Assembly (NCBI GenBank): GCA_003151955.1
Contig: PLZB01000048.1
Location: 1 to 32,889 of the forward strand
DNA length: 32,889 bases
DNA from: Acidimicrobiaceae bacterium
GTDB taxonomy: Bacteria; Actinomycetota; Acidimicrobiia; Acidimicrobiales; UBA8190
Reading direction: 5' to 3'
This document shows positions 14,067 to 22,628 of this stretch, piece after piece. Below the pieces are notes generated by a model. It was not told the DNA's origin. It saw only the letters and a list, made by a program, of their open reading frames with translations, and searched no databases. The translations under genes and the position numbers were made by a program. The first letter of the stretch is position 1; the number at the start of each line of letters is the position of its first letter.

Positions 14067-15076
14067 GCGGGGGCGAGGGATCGGGGTCGGTGCGTCGGGT
14101 GCTCCTCGGCCTCTTGCTGTTCGTCGTTCTCGGGAGCTGCGGCCTCCGGCTCGTGGTGCCCTTCTCCTTCCGGGGAGGGGGGTACAACTCATACCAGGGC
14201 GGGAACTTCGGCTACTCCGCCGTCCAGTACGGATCCGGGGACCCCTCCGCCTTCGACACCGCCCTCGGGGCCCTCACCATCGGGGAGTACCCCACCCCCG
14301 ACTTCCGGGCCATCACCCCGGCCGGCCTCCACCGGATGGCTCCGAGCCTCGACTGGACCACCGGCCCCGTCGCCGACCTCCCCGAGTCCGCCAACGCCGT
14401 CAGCGTCGACATCTGCGCCGACGGCCCGACCTGCGGGGCCATCGAGGTGGCCGCCTACGACCCCCACACCCTCCAGTGCTGGTACGGCCTCCTCACCACC
14501 TCCGGAACCAAGTCCTACGGTGTCCGGCCCCGGACCTCCACCTGCCGGTCCGGGAGCTCCGGCCGGGGATCCCAGCCCGACCGGGGCTGGTGGTCCAGCC
14601 TGGACTTCGCCGACCACGCCGCCTCCGAGGTGGGGACCTACAACCCGATGAGCCCCTTCTACACCGCAGTGGTCGGCCAGGTGGTGGTCCGCCAGGGGTT
14701 CGAAGGTGTCACCCCCGCGACGGTGGACCGGGTGGTGGCCGGCCAGGTTCACGAGTCCCAGGGGAACGTCCACGTCGTGGCCGGGCCCGCTCCCGACGTG
14801 GGAACCGTCTCCCTGGACGACTGCGCCGACGGCCCGACCTGCGCCGCCATCGAGCTGGCCGCCTGGCACATCGACTTCGACACCGGACGCCGCTCCTGCT
14901 CGATCATCGCCGACGCCGTTACCCCGGCCGCCGCCACCGCCCTCGGGCTCCCTGCCACCGGCATCTACTCATCGGTGACCCCCGATGCCCCGAGCTGTGG
15001 GGCCGGGACTCCCGGGGCTCCCACCACCGGCTCCTCGGGGTGGATCCTCGGGGCCGACCCCCTCCTCCAGGCCTGA
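14063..15076 (+). CDS. Double-domain member of the four-Cys family, paralogue H, probable lipoprotein
   Basis: The 337-residue protein starts at GTG 14063 (GGGAG 9 nt upstream; GTG 14090 is also possible). VRRVLLGLLLFVVLGSC gives a good lipobox with Cys26. The four-Cys domain occurs twice: Cys118, 124, 139 and 161 with CADGPTC and CWYG, then Cys254, 260, 279 and 312 with CADGPTC and GTPG. The pilin-like helix is replaced by a Gly/Tyr/Ser-rich segment (about 38-60), though APSLDW (93-98) keeps the APEFxW position. It is the last and most divergent array member. The duplicated domain within one chain suggests the domain can work as a dimer or in tandem. Function unknown. Confidence 0.78.
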   Translation: MSGGEGSGSVRRVLLGLLLFVVLGSCGLRLVVPFSFRGGGYNSYQGGNFGYSAVQYGSGDPSAFDTALGALTIGEYPTPDFRAITPAGLHRMAPSLDWTTGPVADLPESANAVSVDICADGPTCGAIEVAAYDPHTLQCWYGLLTTSGTKSYGVRPRTSTCRSGSSGRGSQPDRGWWSSLDFADHAASEVGTYNPMSPFYTAVVGQVVVRQGFEGVTPATVDRVVAGQVHESQGNVHVVAGPAPDVGTVSLDDCADGPTCAAIELAAWHIDFDTGRRSCSIIADAVTPAAATALGLPATGIYSSVTPDAPSCGAGTPGAPTTGSSGWILGADPLLQA

Positions 15077-15098
15077 AGGACCCCCACCGGCCCGCTGG

Positions 15099-15104
15099 TA
15101 GCCT
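15099..15104 (+). promoter_or_regulatory. -10 element of purN, probable leaderless promoter
   Basis: TAGCCT lies 7 nt before the purN GTG (15112). This TANNNT-plus-7-nt layout is the typical signature of leaderless genes in actinobacteria and recurs before icd, mdh and the HNH gene here. It implies purN-purH-folD are transcribed separately from the array. Confidence 0.5.
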
Positions 15105-15111
15105 GCGGTCC

Positions 15112-15702
15112 GTGCGCGTCGGGGTCCTCGTCTCGGGTACGGGAACGATCCTCCAGGCCCTCCTCGACGAGAAGCTCCCCATCGTCCTCGTCCTGGCCGA
15201 CCGGCCCTGCCGGGGCCTCGAGATCGCCGCCGAGGCCGGCGTCACCCCTGTCCTTCTCGACCGGCAGGACTTCGGGGGATTCGGCTCGGGATTCGACCGG
15301 GTCGGCTACAGCCGGGCCGTCACCGCAGCCCTCCTCGACGCCGGGATCGACCTCGTCGTCATGGCCGGCTTCGGGACCGTCCTGGCCGAGTCCGTCCACG
15401 AGGCCTACCCCATGCGGATCCTGAACACCCACCCCGCCCTCCTCCCCGCCTTCCCCGGTTGGCACGCCGTCGAGGAGGCCCTCGCCGCCGGGGTCGACGT
15501 CACCGGCTGCACCGTCCACTACGCCACCCTCGAGATGGACGCCGGGCCCGTCATCGCCCAGGAAGCCGTCCCCGTCCGCCCCGGCGACGACGCCGGGAGC
15601 CTCCACGAGCGGATCAAGGAAGTCGAGCGCCGGATCTACCCCGAGACCATCCAGAGGGTCCTGGCCGAGCTGGAACCACGACAAGAGAAGGAGGCAGGGT
15701 GA
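15112..15702 (+). CDS. purN: Phosphoribosylglycinamide formyltransferase
   Basis: The 196-residue protein is the N10-formyl-THF-dependent GAR transformylase of purine synthesis. It begins [19 protein letters not shown], a variant of the family's SGxGSNLQAL motif. The catalytic set is Asn105 and His107 in [12 protein letters not shown] and Asp143 in [11 protein letters not shown], with GCTVHY before it. GTG at 15112 is supported by the -10 element 7 nt upstream and by the family N-terminus. The stop overlaps the purH start (GTGA). The enzyme consumes the folate cofactor that folD, two genes on, produces. Confidence 0.95.
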   Translation: MRVGVLVSGTGTILQALLDEKLPIVLVLADRPCRGLEIAAEAGVTPVLLDRQDFGGFGSGFDRVGYSRAVTAALLDAGIDLVVMAGFGTVLAESVHEAYPMRILNTHPALLPAFPGWHAVEEALAAGVDVTGCTVHYATLEMDAGPVIAQEAVPVRPGDDAGSLHERIKEVERRIYPETIQRVLAELEPRQEKEAG

Positions 15703-17198
15703 GGGCACTCCTCTCCGTCTACGACAAGACCGGCATCGTCGAGCTGGCCCAGGGACTCCACGACCTGGGTTGGGAGCTCGTCTCCTCCGGGGGGACGGCC
15801 CGAGCCCTGGCCGCCGCCGGGCTCCCCGTCCTGACCGTCGAGGAGGTGACCGGCTCCGCCGAGATGCTCGGCCACCGGGTCGTCACCCTCCACCCCAAGA
15901 TCCACGGCGGGATCCTCGCCGACCTCGACCTCCCCGACCACCGGGCCGACCTCGAGACCCACGGGATCACCCCCGTCGACCTCGTCGTCGTCAACCTCTA
16001 CCCCTTCTCCTCCGACCCCTCCATCGAGCTCATCGACATCGGGGGCCCGACGATGGTCCGGGCCGCGGCCAAGAACCACGCCCACGTCGGGATCCTCGTC
16101 GACCCCGCCGACTACGGACCCGCCCTCGAGGAGCTCCGGGCCGCCGGAGCCCTCTCCCCCGAGACCCGCCGACGGCTGGCCCGGGCCGCCTTCGCCCACA
16201 CCGCCGCCTACGACGCCGCCATCGTCGACTGGTTCGACGGCGACGACCTCCTCCCCCCCACCATCCACCTGGCCCTCGAGCGGGTCGACCCCGAGCTCCG
16301 CTACGGGGAGAACCCCCACCAGCGGGGCGCCCGCTACCGGAGGATGGGGGAGGGGAGCTGGTGGGACGACGTCCTCCAGCACTCCGGCCTCCCCCTCTCC
16401 TACCTCAACCTCTACGACGCCGACGCCGCCTGGGCCCTCGTCCACGACCTCGGGGAAGGTCCGGCCGTCGCCATCATCAAGCACGCCAACCCCTGCGGGG
16501 TGGCCCTGGCCGGGACCCTGGCCGAGGCCTACCAGCTGGCGTACGACTGCGACCCCCGCTCCGCCTTCGGGGGGATCGTCGCCCTCAACCGCCCCGTCGA
16601 CGCCGACACCGCCCAGGAGATGGTGGCCGCCGCCCAGGCCGACCTCGTCATCGCCCCCGGCTACGACGAGGGGGTCCTCGACGCCCTCCGGGCCAGGCGC
16701 AAGAACACCCGCCTCCTCGAGGCCCCCGCCCCGACGGCGGAGCGGCGGCAGCTCCGCCAGATCGGCGGGGGCTTCCTCGTCCAGGACGCCCATCGCTTCG
16801 ACGCCGAGCGGGCCGACTGGCGGGTCGTCACCAAGGCCGTCCCCACCGAGGAGGAATGGGTCGACGCCGAGCTGGCCTGGCGCCTGACCGGCCACGTGAA
16901 GTCCAACGCCATCGTCCTCGTGAAGGGTGGCCAGGCCGTCGGGATCGGTGCCGGCCAGCAGAACCGGGTCGAGGCCGGGGAGATCGCGGCCAAGAAGGCC
17001 GCCGGCCGGGCCGCCGGGGGGGCCTGCGCCAGCGACGCCTTCTACCCATTTCCCGACGGGGTCGAGGCCGCCGCCGACGCCGGCGTCGCTGTCGTCGTCC
17101 AACCCGGGGGTTCCGTCCGGGACGAGGAGGTCATCGCCGCCGCCGACGCCCGGGGCCTGGCCATGGTCCTCACCGGCGAACGGCACTTCCTCCATTGA
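15699..17198 (+). CDS. purH: Bifunctional AICAR formyltransferase / IMP cyclohydrolase
   Basis: This 499-residue protein has the two PurH domains. The N-terminal IMP cyclohydrolase (MGS-like, about 1-190) begins [19 protein letters not shown] and has [13 protein letters not shown]. The C-terminal AICAR transformylase shows [61 protein letters not shown] and [12 protein letters not shown]. It carries out the last two steps to IMP. The GTG start overlaps the purN stop; AGGAG lies just upstream. The TTGA overlap with folD continues the operon. Confidence 0.97.
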   Translation: MRALLSVYDKTGIVELAQGLHDLGWELVSSGGTARALAAAGLPVLTVEEVTGSAEMLGHRVVTLHPKIHGGILADLDLPDHRADLETHGITPVDLVVVNLYPFSSDPSIELIDIGGPTMVRAAAKNHAHVGILVDPADYGPALEELRAAGALSPETRRRLARAAFAHTAAYDAAIVDWFDGDDLLPPTIHLALERVDPELRYGENPHQRGARYRRMGEGSWWDDVLQHSGLPLSYLNLYDADAAWALVHDLGEGPAVAIIKHANPCGVALAGTLAEAYQLAYDCDPRSAFGGIVALNRPVDADTAQEMVAAAQADLVIAPGYDEGVLDALRARRKNTRLLEAPAPTAERRQLRQIGGGFLVQDAHRFDAERADWRVVTKAVPTEEEWVDAELAWRLTGHVKSNAIVLVKGGQAVGIGAGQQNRVEAGEIAAKKAAGRAAGGACASDAFYPFPDGVEAAADAGVAVVVQPGGSVRDEEVIAAADARGLAMVLTGERHFLH

Positions 17199-18052
17199 GT
17201 CCCGCCCGCCTCCTCGACGGGGAGCTCCTCGCCGCCCGGATCCGCTCCGAGCTGACCGACCGGGTCGAGCAGCTCCGGTCCAACGGCGTCCGGGTCGGCC
17301 TCGGCACGATCCTCGTCGGGGACGACCCCTCCTCGGCCCGCTATGTCGCCATGAAGCACGACGACTGCGCCGCCGTCGGGATCGCCACCATCGACGCCCA
17401 CCCTCCGGCCACCGTCAGCCAGGAGGACCTCCTCGAGGTCATCGCCGCCTACAACGCCGACCCCGCCGTCCACGCCATCCTCCTCCAGCTCCCCCTCCCG
17501 GCCGGCCTCGACGAGGAGGCCGCCCTCCTCGCCATCGACCCGGCCAAGGACGCCGACGGCCTCCATCCCGTGAATCTCGGGAAGCTCGTCATGGGAACCC
17601 CCGGCCCCCTCCCCTGCACCCCGGCCGGGATCGTCGAGCTCCTCGCCGCCAACGACGTCCCCGTCGAGGGCCGCCACGTCGTGATCGTCGGGCGGGGCCT
17701 CACCATCGGCCGGCCCCTCGCCCTCCTCCTGGCCCTGAAGCGTCCCGGCTGCAACGCGGCCGTGACCGTCGTCCACACCGGGGTCGAGGACCTCGCCTCC
17801 TATGTCCGGACCGCCGACGTCGTCGTCGCCGCGGCCGGGACGGCCGGGCTCGTCAAGGCCGACTGGATCAAGCCCGGGGCCGCCGTCGTCGGTGCCGGGA
17901 CCTCGTTCGAGGGCCGGAAGCTCCTCTCCGACCTCGACGGGGACGTCGCCGAAGTGGCCGGTTGGATCACCCCCAGGATCGGCGGGGTCGGCCCGATGAC
18001 CCGGGCCCTCCTCCTCCGCAACACCGTCCGGGCCGCCGAGATCGCCTCCTGA
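17195..18052 (+). CDS. folD: Methylenetetrahydrofolate dehydrogenase / cyclohydrolase
   Basis: The protein has 285 residues if started at TTG 17195, which overlaps the purH stop as TTGA and yields the family N-terminus ([19 protein letters not shown]). No ATG or GTG fits near that point. [17 protein letters not shown] carries the catalytic Tyr-x3-Lys. [34 protein letters not shown] and the NADP-binding [14 protein letters not shown] follow, with [20 protein letters not shown] at the end. It makes 10-formyl-THF, used by both PurN and PurH, so the purN-purH-folD order is a functional set. Confidence 0.95.
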   Translation: MSPARLLDGELLAARIRSELTDRVEQLRSNGVRVGLGTILVGDDPSSARYVAMKHDDCAAVGIATIDAHPPATVSQEDLLEVIAAYNADPAVHAILLQLPLPAGLDEEAALLAIDPAKDADGLHPVNLGKLVMGTPGPLPCTPAGIVELLAANDVPVEGRHVVIVGRGLTIGRPLALLLALKRPGCNAAVTVVHTGVEDLASYVRTADVVVAAAGTAGLVKADWIKPGAAVVGAGTSFEGRKLLSDLDGDVAEVAGWITPRIGGVGPMTRALLLRNTVRAAEIAS

Positions 18053-18136
18053 GGGCCGTCCGAGCCTGGCCGACCCGACGGGCTACGTTCTGGGCCGCGG
18101 GCCGCACCGGCCCCGCACTCGGAAGGTCGGGACGGG

Positions 18137-18484
18137 ATGAAGCTCCAGCTGATCTACGCCATCGCCGGAGGAGTGGTCGGACTCTTCGAGATCATCGCCC
18201 TGGGGTGCCTCTTCCACAAGGCCGGCCACCACTTCCTCCTCGCCATCGTCCCCATCTACAACTACATCGTCTACTTGAAGGTCGCCGGCCGGCCGTGGTG
18301 GTGGCTGCTCCTCCTGATCATCCCCGTCGTCAACATCGTCTTCGTCATCATCGTGTGCCACGACATCGCCAAAACCTTCGGGAGGGGGATCGGCTGCACC
18401 CTGGGCCTGATCTTCCTCGGCTTCATTTGGATCCCTGTCCTCGGTTTCGGATCGGCCCGGTACGTCGGCCGTCCGGCCGCCTGA
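18137..18484 (+). CDS. Small membrane protein, DUF5684-like (copy 1)
   Basis: This 115-residue protein has three or four hydrophobic segments. FHKAGHHFLLAIVPIYNYIVYLK-like sequence near residue 27 and VCHDIAKTFGRGIG near 75 match the pattern I associate with DUF5684, a family sometimes annotated as signal peptidase I without catalytic residues. No serine/lysine dyad is visible here. GGAAGG lies 10 nt before ATG 18137, and TACGTT (18084-18089) may be a -10. The next gene is a second member of the same family. Role unknown. Confidence 0.75.
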   Translation: MKLQLIYAIAGGVVGLFEIIALGCLFHKAGHHFLLAIVPIYNYIVYLKVAGRPWWWLLLLIIPVVNIVFVIIVCHDIAKTFGRGIGCTLGLIFLGFIWIPVLGFGSARYVGRPAA

Positions 18485-18569
18485 GCCGATCATCCCGGCA
18501 AAGTGGCCCGCTGGGTACTACCGTGCTCAGCAGAATCTCATGTGATGACGACAGGGAGGCCTGGTACCC

Positions 18570-19079
18570 ATGATCGGTCTTTTCTTCTTGTTCTTCTGGT
18601 TGGTCTATCTCGCGGTGATCGTGGCGTTCGTCGCCGGGGCGTGGAAGACCTTCGAGAAGGCCGGCAAGCCGGGATGGGCAGCCATCATCCCCATCTACAA
18701 CGCCATGACCATGGCCGAGATCGTCGGCCGTGACCAGGTCTTCGGCATCCTGACCATCATCCCCTTCGTCGGGCTCTACTTCGCTGTGGTTCTCTGCCTG
18801 GACATGGCGAAGTCCTTCGGCAAGGAAGTGGGATTCGGGGTCGCCATGATCTTCGGCGTGGGCTGGGCCATGCTCGGCTTCGGAGACGCCACCTACCGGG
18901 GCCCCTCGGTGGCCCCCGGCACCCCGATGTTCCCCGGACAGGTCACCGGCCCGGCTCCCCAGCCCGGCTACGGCCAGGCCCCCCAGCCCGGCTACGGCCA
19001 GCCTGCACCCGGCGTCCCCCAGCAGGCCCCCCCGCCCCAGCCCGGGGGCTACCCCCAGCCGCCTTCCCCTCAGCAGTAG
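18570..19079 (+). CDS. DUF5684-like membrane protein with Pro/Gln/Gly-rich tail (copy 2)
   Basis: The 169-residue protein repeats the layout of its neighbour: WKTFEKAGKPGWAAIIPIYN (about 27-46), FGILTIIPFVGLYFAVVLCL and DMAKSFGKEVGFGVAMIFG. After the last membrane segment comes a tail of about 50 residues with QPGYGQAPQPGYGQPAPG and polyproline-like runs, probably disordered. GGGAGG lies before ATG 18570. The pair is probably a tandem duplication in which only this copy gained a tail. Function unknown. Confidence 0.78.
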   Translation: MIGLFFLFFWLVYLAVIVAFVAGAWKTFEKAGKPGWAAIIPIYNAMTMAEIVGRDQVFGILTIIPFVGLYFAVVLCLDMAKSFGKEVGFGVAMIFGVGWAMLGFGDATYRGPSVAPGTPMFPGQVTGPAPQPGYGQAPQPGYGQPAPGVPQQAPPPQPGGYPQPPSPQQ

Positions 19080-19095
19080 GGCCAACACGGGGGGC

Positions 19096-19101
19096 TACGC
19101 T
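19096..19101 (+). promoter_or_regulatory. Possible -10 element of metF
   Basis: TACGCT lies 9 nt before ATG 19111, giving a leader of about 2-3 nt at most. No -35 consensus is visible. Confidence 0.4.
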
Positions 19102-19110
19102 TTCGGGACC

Positions 19111-19977
19111 ATGGTCCTGATCGCCGAGCTCCTGGCCAAGGGGCCCACCTTCTCCTTCGAGTTCTTCCCCCCGAAGACCGACGCCGAGCAGGCCACCCTG
19201 GTGGCCACCCTCCGGGACCTCGAGCCCCTGGCCCCCTCCTTCGTCTCGGTCACCTACCGGGGTGGGGCCGCCTCCCGGCAGCGGACCCACGACCTGGTGG
19301 CCGGCCTCCTCCGGACGACGGCCCTCACCCCCATGGCCCACCTCATCTGTGTGGCCCACAGCCGGCTCGAGCTAGCCGAGATCCTCGTCCAGTACCGGAA
19401 GGCCGGCGTCGAGAACCTGATGGCCCTGGGGGGGGATCCCCCCGTGGACCCGGGGGCCGGACCGGGCGAGCTCAGCCACGCCGAGGAGCTCGTCGAGCTG
19501 GCCCGGGCCATCGGGGGGTTCTCGATCGGGGTGGCCGCCCACCCGGCCGGCCACCCGTCCAGCCCCGACCTCGAACGTGACCGTGACTACCTCGCGGCCA
19601 AGCTCCGGTTGGCCGACTTCGCCGCCACCCAGTTCTTCTTCGAGGCCGGCCAGTACCGGAGCCTCGTCGCCGACCTCGCCGCCCGGGGGGTGGAGAAGCC
19701 CGTCCTCCCCGGGATCATCCCGGTGACCTCCCTGAAGTCCATTCCCCGGATGGCGGGGATGGGGTCGGCCGTCCCGGGCTGGATGGTGGCCCGGCTGGAG
19801 GCGGCATCGGCGGCCGGGGGTGACGAGGCTGTCCATCGGACCGGGATCGAGCTGGCCATGGAACTCTGCCAGGAGCTCCTCGACGGAGGAGCTCCCGGGC
19901 TCCACTTCTATACGATGAACCGGTCCAGCGCGACCAGGGAGATCTACGAGGCGCTGGGCCTCTCCGCCGGTCGTTAG
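19111..19977 (+). CDS. metF: Methylenetetrahydrofolate reductase
   Basis: This 288-residue TIM-barrel flavoprotein reduces 5,10-methylene-THF to 5-methyl-THF for methionine synthesis. It shows FSFEFFPPKTDAEQATLVAT at the start with the conserved catalytic Glu of the FEFFPPK motif, SVTYRGGAASRQRTHDLV, ENLMALGGDPP, FSIGVAAHPAGHP, ADFAATQFFFEAGQY, PVLPGIIPVTSLKSI and GLHFYTMNRS. These are complete for the family. It is a short distance from folD, another folate gene, separated by the two DUF5684-like genes. Confidence 0.95.
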   Translation: MVLIAELLAKGPTFSFEFFPPKTDAEQATLVATLRDLEPLAPSFVSVTYRGGAASRQRTHDLVAGLLRTTALTPMAHLICVAHSRLELAEILVQYRKAGVENLMALGGDPPVDPGAGPGELSHAEELVELARAIGGFSIGVAAHPAGHPSSPDLERDRDYLAAKLRLADFAATQFFFEAGQYRSLVADLAARGVEKPVLPGIIPVTSLKSIPRMAGMGSAVPGWMVARLEAASAAGGDEAVHRTGIELAMELCQELLDGGAPGLHFYTMNRSSATREIYEALGLSAGR

Positions 19978-20005
19978 CGCTTTTCCCCCTCCGGGGAGCC
20001 GACAG

Positions 20006-20011
20006 TAGGCT
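20006..20011 (+). promoter_or_regulatory. -10 element of icd, probable leaderless promoter
   Basis: TAGGCT lies 6 nt before ATG 20018, the spacing expected for a transcript that begins at or next to the start codon. Confidence 0.5.
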
Positions 20012-20017
20012 CCGCCA

Positions 20018-21214
20018 ATGGCCGAACCCATCACCCTCGGACCCGACGGGGTCCTCTCCGTCCCCGACGAGCCGATCATCCCCTACATCGAGGGGGACGG
20101 GACCGGGGTCGACATCTGGCCGGCAGCCCGGCTCGTCTTCGACGCCGCGGCCGCCAAGCACGGGAAGCGGATCGAATGGCAGGAGGTCCTGGCCGGCCAG
20201 AAGGCCTTCGACGAGACCGGGGACTGGCTCCCCGAGGCCACCGTGGAGGCCTTCCGGGACCTCCTCATCGGGATCAAGGGCCCTCTGACCACCCCCATCG
20301 GCGGGGGGATCCGCTCCCTCAATGTGGCTCTCCGGCAGCTCCTCGACCTCTACGTCTGCCTCCGGCCCGTCCGCTGGTTCACGGGGGTCCCCTCCCCGGT
20401 CAAGCACCCCGAGAAGGTCGACATGGTCATCTTCCGGGAGAACACCGAGGACGTCTACGCCGGCCTCGAGGTCCAGGCCGACAGCCCTGAGGCCGGCCGG
20501 CTGGCCGCCTTCCTCTCCGACGAGTTCGGTTGGGAGATCAAGCCCCATTCCGGGATCGGGATCAAGCCCGCCTCGGAGTCGGGCTCGAAGCGGCTCATCC
20601 GGGCCGCCATCGAGTACGCCCTGAAGCACGACCGGCCCAGCGTCACCATGGTCCACAAGGGGAACATCCAGAAGTTCACCGAAGGGGCCTTCATGAACTG
20701 GGGCTACGACCTCGTCCGGGAGGAGTTCTCCGACGTGGCCGTGGGCTGGGACGATTGCGACGGGAAGCCCGGGGGGAAGCTCCTCGTGAAGGACGCCATC
20801 GCCGACATCACCCTCCAGCAGGTCCTGACCAGGCCCGAGGACTTCGACGTCATCGCCACCATGAACCTGAACGGGGACTACCTCTCCGACGCCCTCGCCG
20901 CCCAGGTCGGGGGGATCGGGATCGCCCCCGGCGGGAACATCAACTACGTCACCGGCCACGGGATCTTCGAGGCCACCCACGGGACGGCCCCGAAGTACGC
21001 CGGCCAGGACAAGGTCAACCCCGGATCCGTCATCCTCTCCGGGGTGATGATGTTCGAGCACCTCGGTTGGACCGGGGTCGCCTCCGACATCGTCCGGGCC
21101 CTCGAGGCCACCATCGCCGAGAAGATCGTCACCTACGACTTCGCCCGCCAGATGGAGGGGGCCACCGAGGTGAAGTGTTCGGAGTTCGCCGCCGCCATGG
21201 TCGAGCGGCTCTAA
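20018..21214 (+). CDS. icd: NADP-dependent isocitrate dehydrogenase
   Basis: This 398-residue enzyme is of the Escherichia coli type. [20 protein letters not shown] starts the fold; [20 protein letters not shown] contains Ser100, equivalent to E. coli Ser113, which is phosphorylated there by Ace[19 protein letters not shown] and [13 protein letters not shown] are substrate-site segments. [17 protein letters not shown] has the Lys-Tyr and Val, and VTYDFARQM the Tyr and Arg, that mark NADP preference in E. coli. It converts isocitrate to 2-oxoglutarate. No aceK gene is in the window, so regulation by phosphorylation cannot be claimed. Confidence 0.95.
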   Translation: MAEPITLGPDGVLSVPDEPIIPYIEGDGTGVDIWPAARLVFDAAAAKHGKRIEWQEVLAGQKAFDETGDWLPEATVEAFRDLLIGIKGPLTTPIGGGIRSLNVALRQLLDLYVCLRPVRWFTGVPSPVKHPEKVDMVIFRENTEDVYAGLEVQADSPEAGRLAAFLSDEFGWEIKPHSGIGIKPASESGSKRLIRAAIEYALKHDRPSVTMVHKGNIQKFTEGAFMNWGYDLVREEFSDVAVGWDDCDGKPGGKLLVKDAIADITLQQVLTRPEDFDVIATMNLNGDYLSDALAAQVGGIGIAPGGNINYVTGHGIFEATHGTAPKYAGQDKVNPGSVILSGVMMFEHLGWTGVASDIVRALEATIAEKIVTYDFARQMEGATEVKCSEFAAAMVERL

Positions 21215-21224
21215 GGGAAGGGAT

Positions 21225-21230
21225 TATCCT
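21225..21230 (+). promoter_or_regulatory. -10 element of mdh, probable leaderless promoter
   Basis: TATCCT lies 7 nt before ATG 21238 in the 23-nt gap after icd, so mdh can be transcribed on its own as well as by read-through. Confidence 0.5.
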
Positions 21231-21237
21231 CGCCGCC

Positions 21238-22224
21238 ATGTCCAAGCCCCCCGTCCACGTCACCGTCACCGGCGCCGCCGGCCAGATCGGCTACTCCCTC
21301 CTCTTCCGGATCGCCTCCGGCCAGCTCCTCGGACCGGAACAGCCCGTCGTCCTCCGGCTCCTCGAGATCGAGCCGGCCATGGGGACCCTCGAGGGGGTCG
21401 TCATGGAGCTCGAGGACTGTGCCTTCCCCCTCCTGGCCGCCATCGAGCCGACCTCGGAGATGAAAACAGCCTTCGACGGGACGAACTGGGCCCTCCTGGT
21501 GGGGTCGATCCCCCGGAAGGCCGGGATGGAGCGCAACGACCTCCTCACCATCAACGGGGGGATCTTCGGCCCCCAGGGTGAGGCCATCGCCGTCCACGCC
21601 GCCTCCGACGTCCGGGTCCTCGTGGTGGGGAACCCCTGCAACACCAACTGCCTGATCGCCCGGGCCCACGCCCCCGAGGTCCCCGACGACCGCTGGTTCG
21701 CCATGACCCGGCTCGACCAGAACCGGGCTGCCAGCCAGCTGGCCACGAAGGCCGGGGTCCCCGTGGCCGACGTGGCCCGGGTGGCCATCTGGGGCAACCA
21801 CTCCTCGACCCAGTACCCCGACTTCGAGAACGCCACCGTCTCGGGCCGGGCCGCCACCGAGGTCATCGCCGACCGGGACTGGCTGGAGGGCGACTTCATC
21901 GCCACTGTCCAGCAGCGGGGGGCCAAGATCATCGAGGCCCGGGGGGCCTCCTCGGCCGCCTCGGCCGCCAACGCCGTCGTCGACTCGGTGGCGAGCGTCG
22001 TGAACGCCACCGCCGAGGGGGACTGCGCCTCGCTGGCCGTCGTCTCCCACGGGGAGTACGGGACCCCCGAGGGTCTGGTCTTCGGGTTCCCGGTCCGCTC
22101 CGACGGGACCTCCTGGGAGATCATCGAGGGCCTCGAGCACTCCGGCTTCGCCCAAGAGCGGATCCGGCTGACGACCGAGGAGCTCGAGTCCGAGCGGGCC
22201 GCCGTGGCCCACCTTCTGGGCTGA
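21238..22224 (+). CDS. mdh: Malate dehydrogenase
   Basis: This 328-residue NAD-dependent enzyme is of the cytosolic-MDH-like group found in actinobacteria. [20 protein letters not shown] is the nucleotide-binding start; [20 protein letters not shown] gives the acidic residue after beta-2; [16 protein letters not shown] contains the mobile-loop Arg residues; [26 protein letters not shown] and [12 protein letters not shown] (catalytic His) follow. It oxidises malate to oxaloacetate. With icd upstream and sucCD further away, several TCA enzymes are present in the window. Confidence 0.95.
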   Translation: MSKPPVHVTVTGAAGQIGYSLLFRIASGQLLGPEQPVVLRLLEIEPAMGTLEGVVMELEDCAFPLLAAIEPTSEMKTAFDGTNWALLVGSIPRKAGMERNDLLTINGGIFGPQGEAIAVHAASDVRVLVVGNPCNTNCLIARAHAPEVPDDRWFAMTRLDQNRAASQLATKAGVPVADVARVAIWGNHSSTQYPDFENATVSGRAATEVIADRDWLEGDFIATVQQRGAKIIEARGASSAASAANAVVDSVASVVNATAEGDCASLAVVSHGEYGTPEGLVFGFPVRSDGTSWEIIEGLEHSGFAQERIRLTTEELESERAAVAHLLG

Positions 22225-22233
22225 GGCCGAGAG

Positions 22234-22265
22234 CCCGCCCAGGGCCCAGGTCAGACCTGGGCGGG
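22234..22265. terminator. Bidirectional terminator-like hairpin between convergent genes
   Basis: CCCGCCCAGG (22234-22243) pairs perfectly with CCTGGGCGGG (22256-22265); an alternative stem CCCAGGT/ACCTGGG with a 3-nt loop nests inside. It lies between the mdh stop and the end of the minus-strand gene, overlapping the latter's stop. There is no T-tract, as is usual for high-GC actinobacteria. Confidence 0.6.
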
Positions 22266-22469
22266 GGAGGGGATGTCGACCCCGATCCGCTCCAGGAAGC
22301 GGAGCTTCATGGCGAGAGCGGTCCGCCAGGCTTCGAGGTCAGCCTCGAAGTGGGCCCGGTCGCCCTCTTCGTAGGCATGCTCCAACTCGTCGAAGGCGGC
22401 ATCCTCGGCATCGAGGAGCTCCCGGTAGCGACGTAGGGCCTGATCGTCCAGCACTCCCGGCACGGTCAT
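22251..22469 (-). CDS. Small hypothetical helical protein
   Basis: The 72-residue protein starts at ATG 22469, with a GGGGAAG-type ribosome binding site 7-8 nt upstream; a longer open frame to 22616 is low-complexity and was rejected. The sequence (LDDQALRRYRELLDAEDAAF, then HAYEEGDRAHFEADLEAWRT) is strongly amphipathic and acidic, probably two helices forming a hairpin, with a short C-terminal VDIPSPAQV. It is convergent with mdh. I do not recognise the family. Confidence 0.6.
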   Translation of the reverse strand: MTVPGVLDDQALRRYRELLDAEDAAFDELEHAYEEGDRAHFEADLEAWRTALAMKLRFLERIGVDIPSPAQV

Positions 22470-22628
22470 GGGTTCACTTCCCCTTCCCGACACCCGACGG
22501 GCGGGCGTCGCCTGTCCCCCGACCTTAGCCCCGCCCCCCGAGCTCGGCACAGGGCCGAAGGACCTTCGGCCCTGGTGCCCGGAGCCCCGAGGGGGGAAAT
22601 TGGATGGTGCAGGCAAGGAGGTCCTCCC

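Noticed and set aside
15636..17195. 519-codon minus-strand frame opposite purH
   Set aside because: Composition is Gly/Val/Asp repeats mirroring the codons of purH; purH itself has full domain support on the plus strand.
18137..19079. DUF5684-like pair considered as signal peptidases
   Set aside because: No catalytic Ser-Lys dyad or signal peptidase box is visible in either protein.
19715..21061. 448-codon minus-strand frame opposite metF and icd
   Set aside because: It spans two well-supported plus-strand genes and has the low-complexity makeup of a shadow frame.
22470..22616. N-terminal extension of the small minus-strand gene to 22616
   Set aside because: The extra 49 residues are low-complexity, and the internal ATG at 22469 has a good ribosome binding site.
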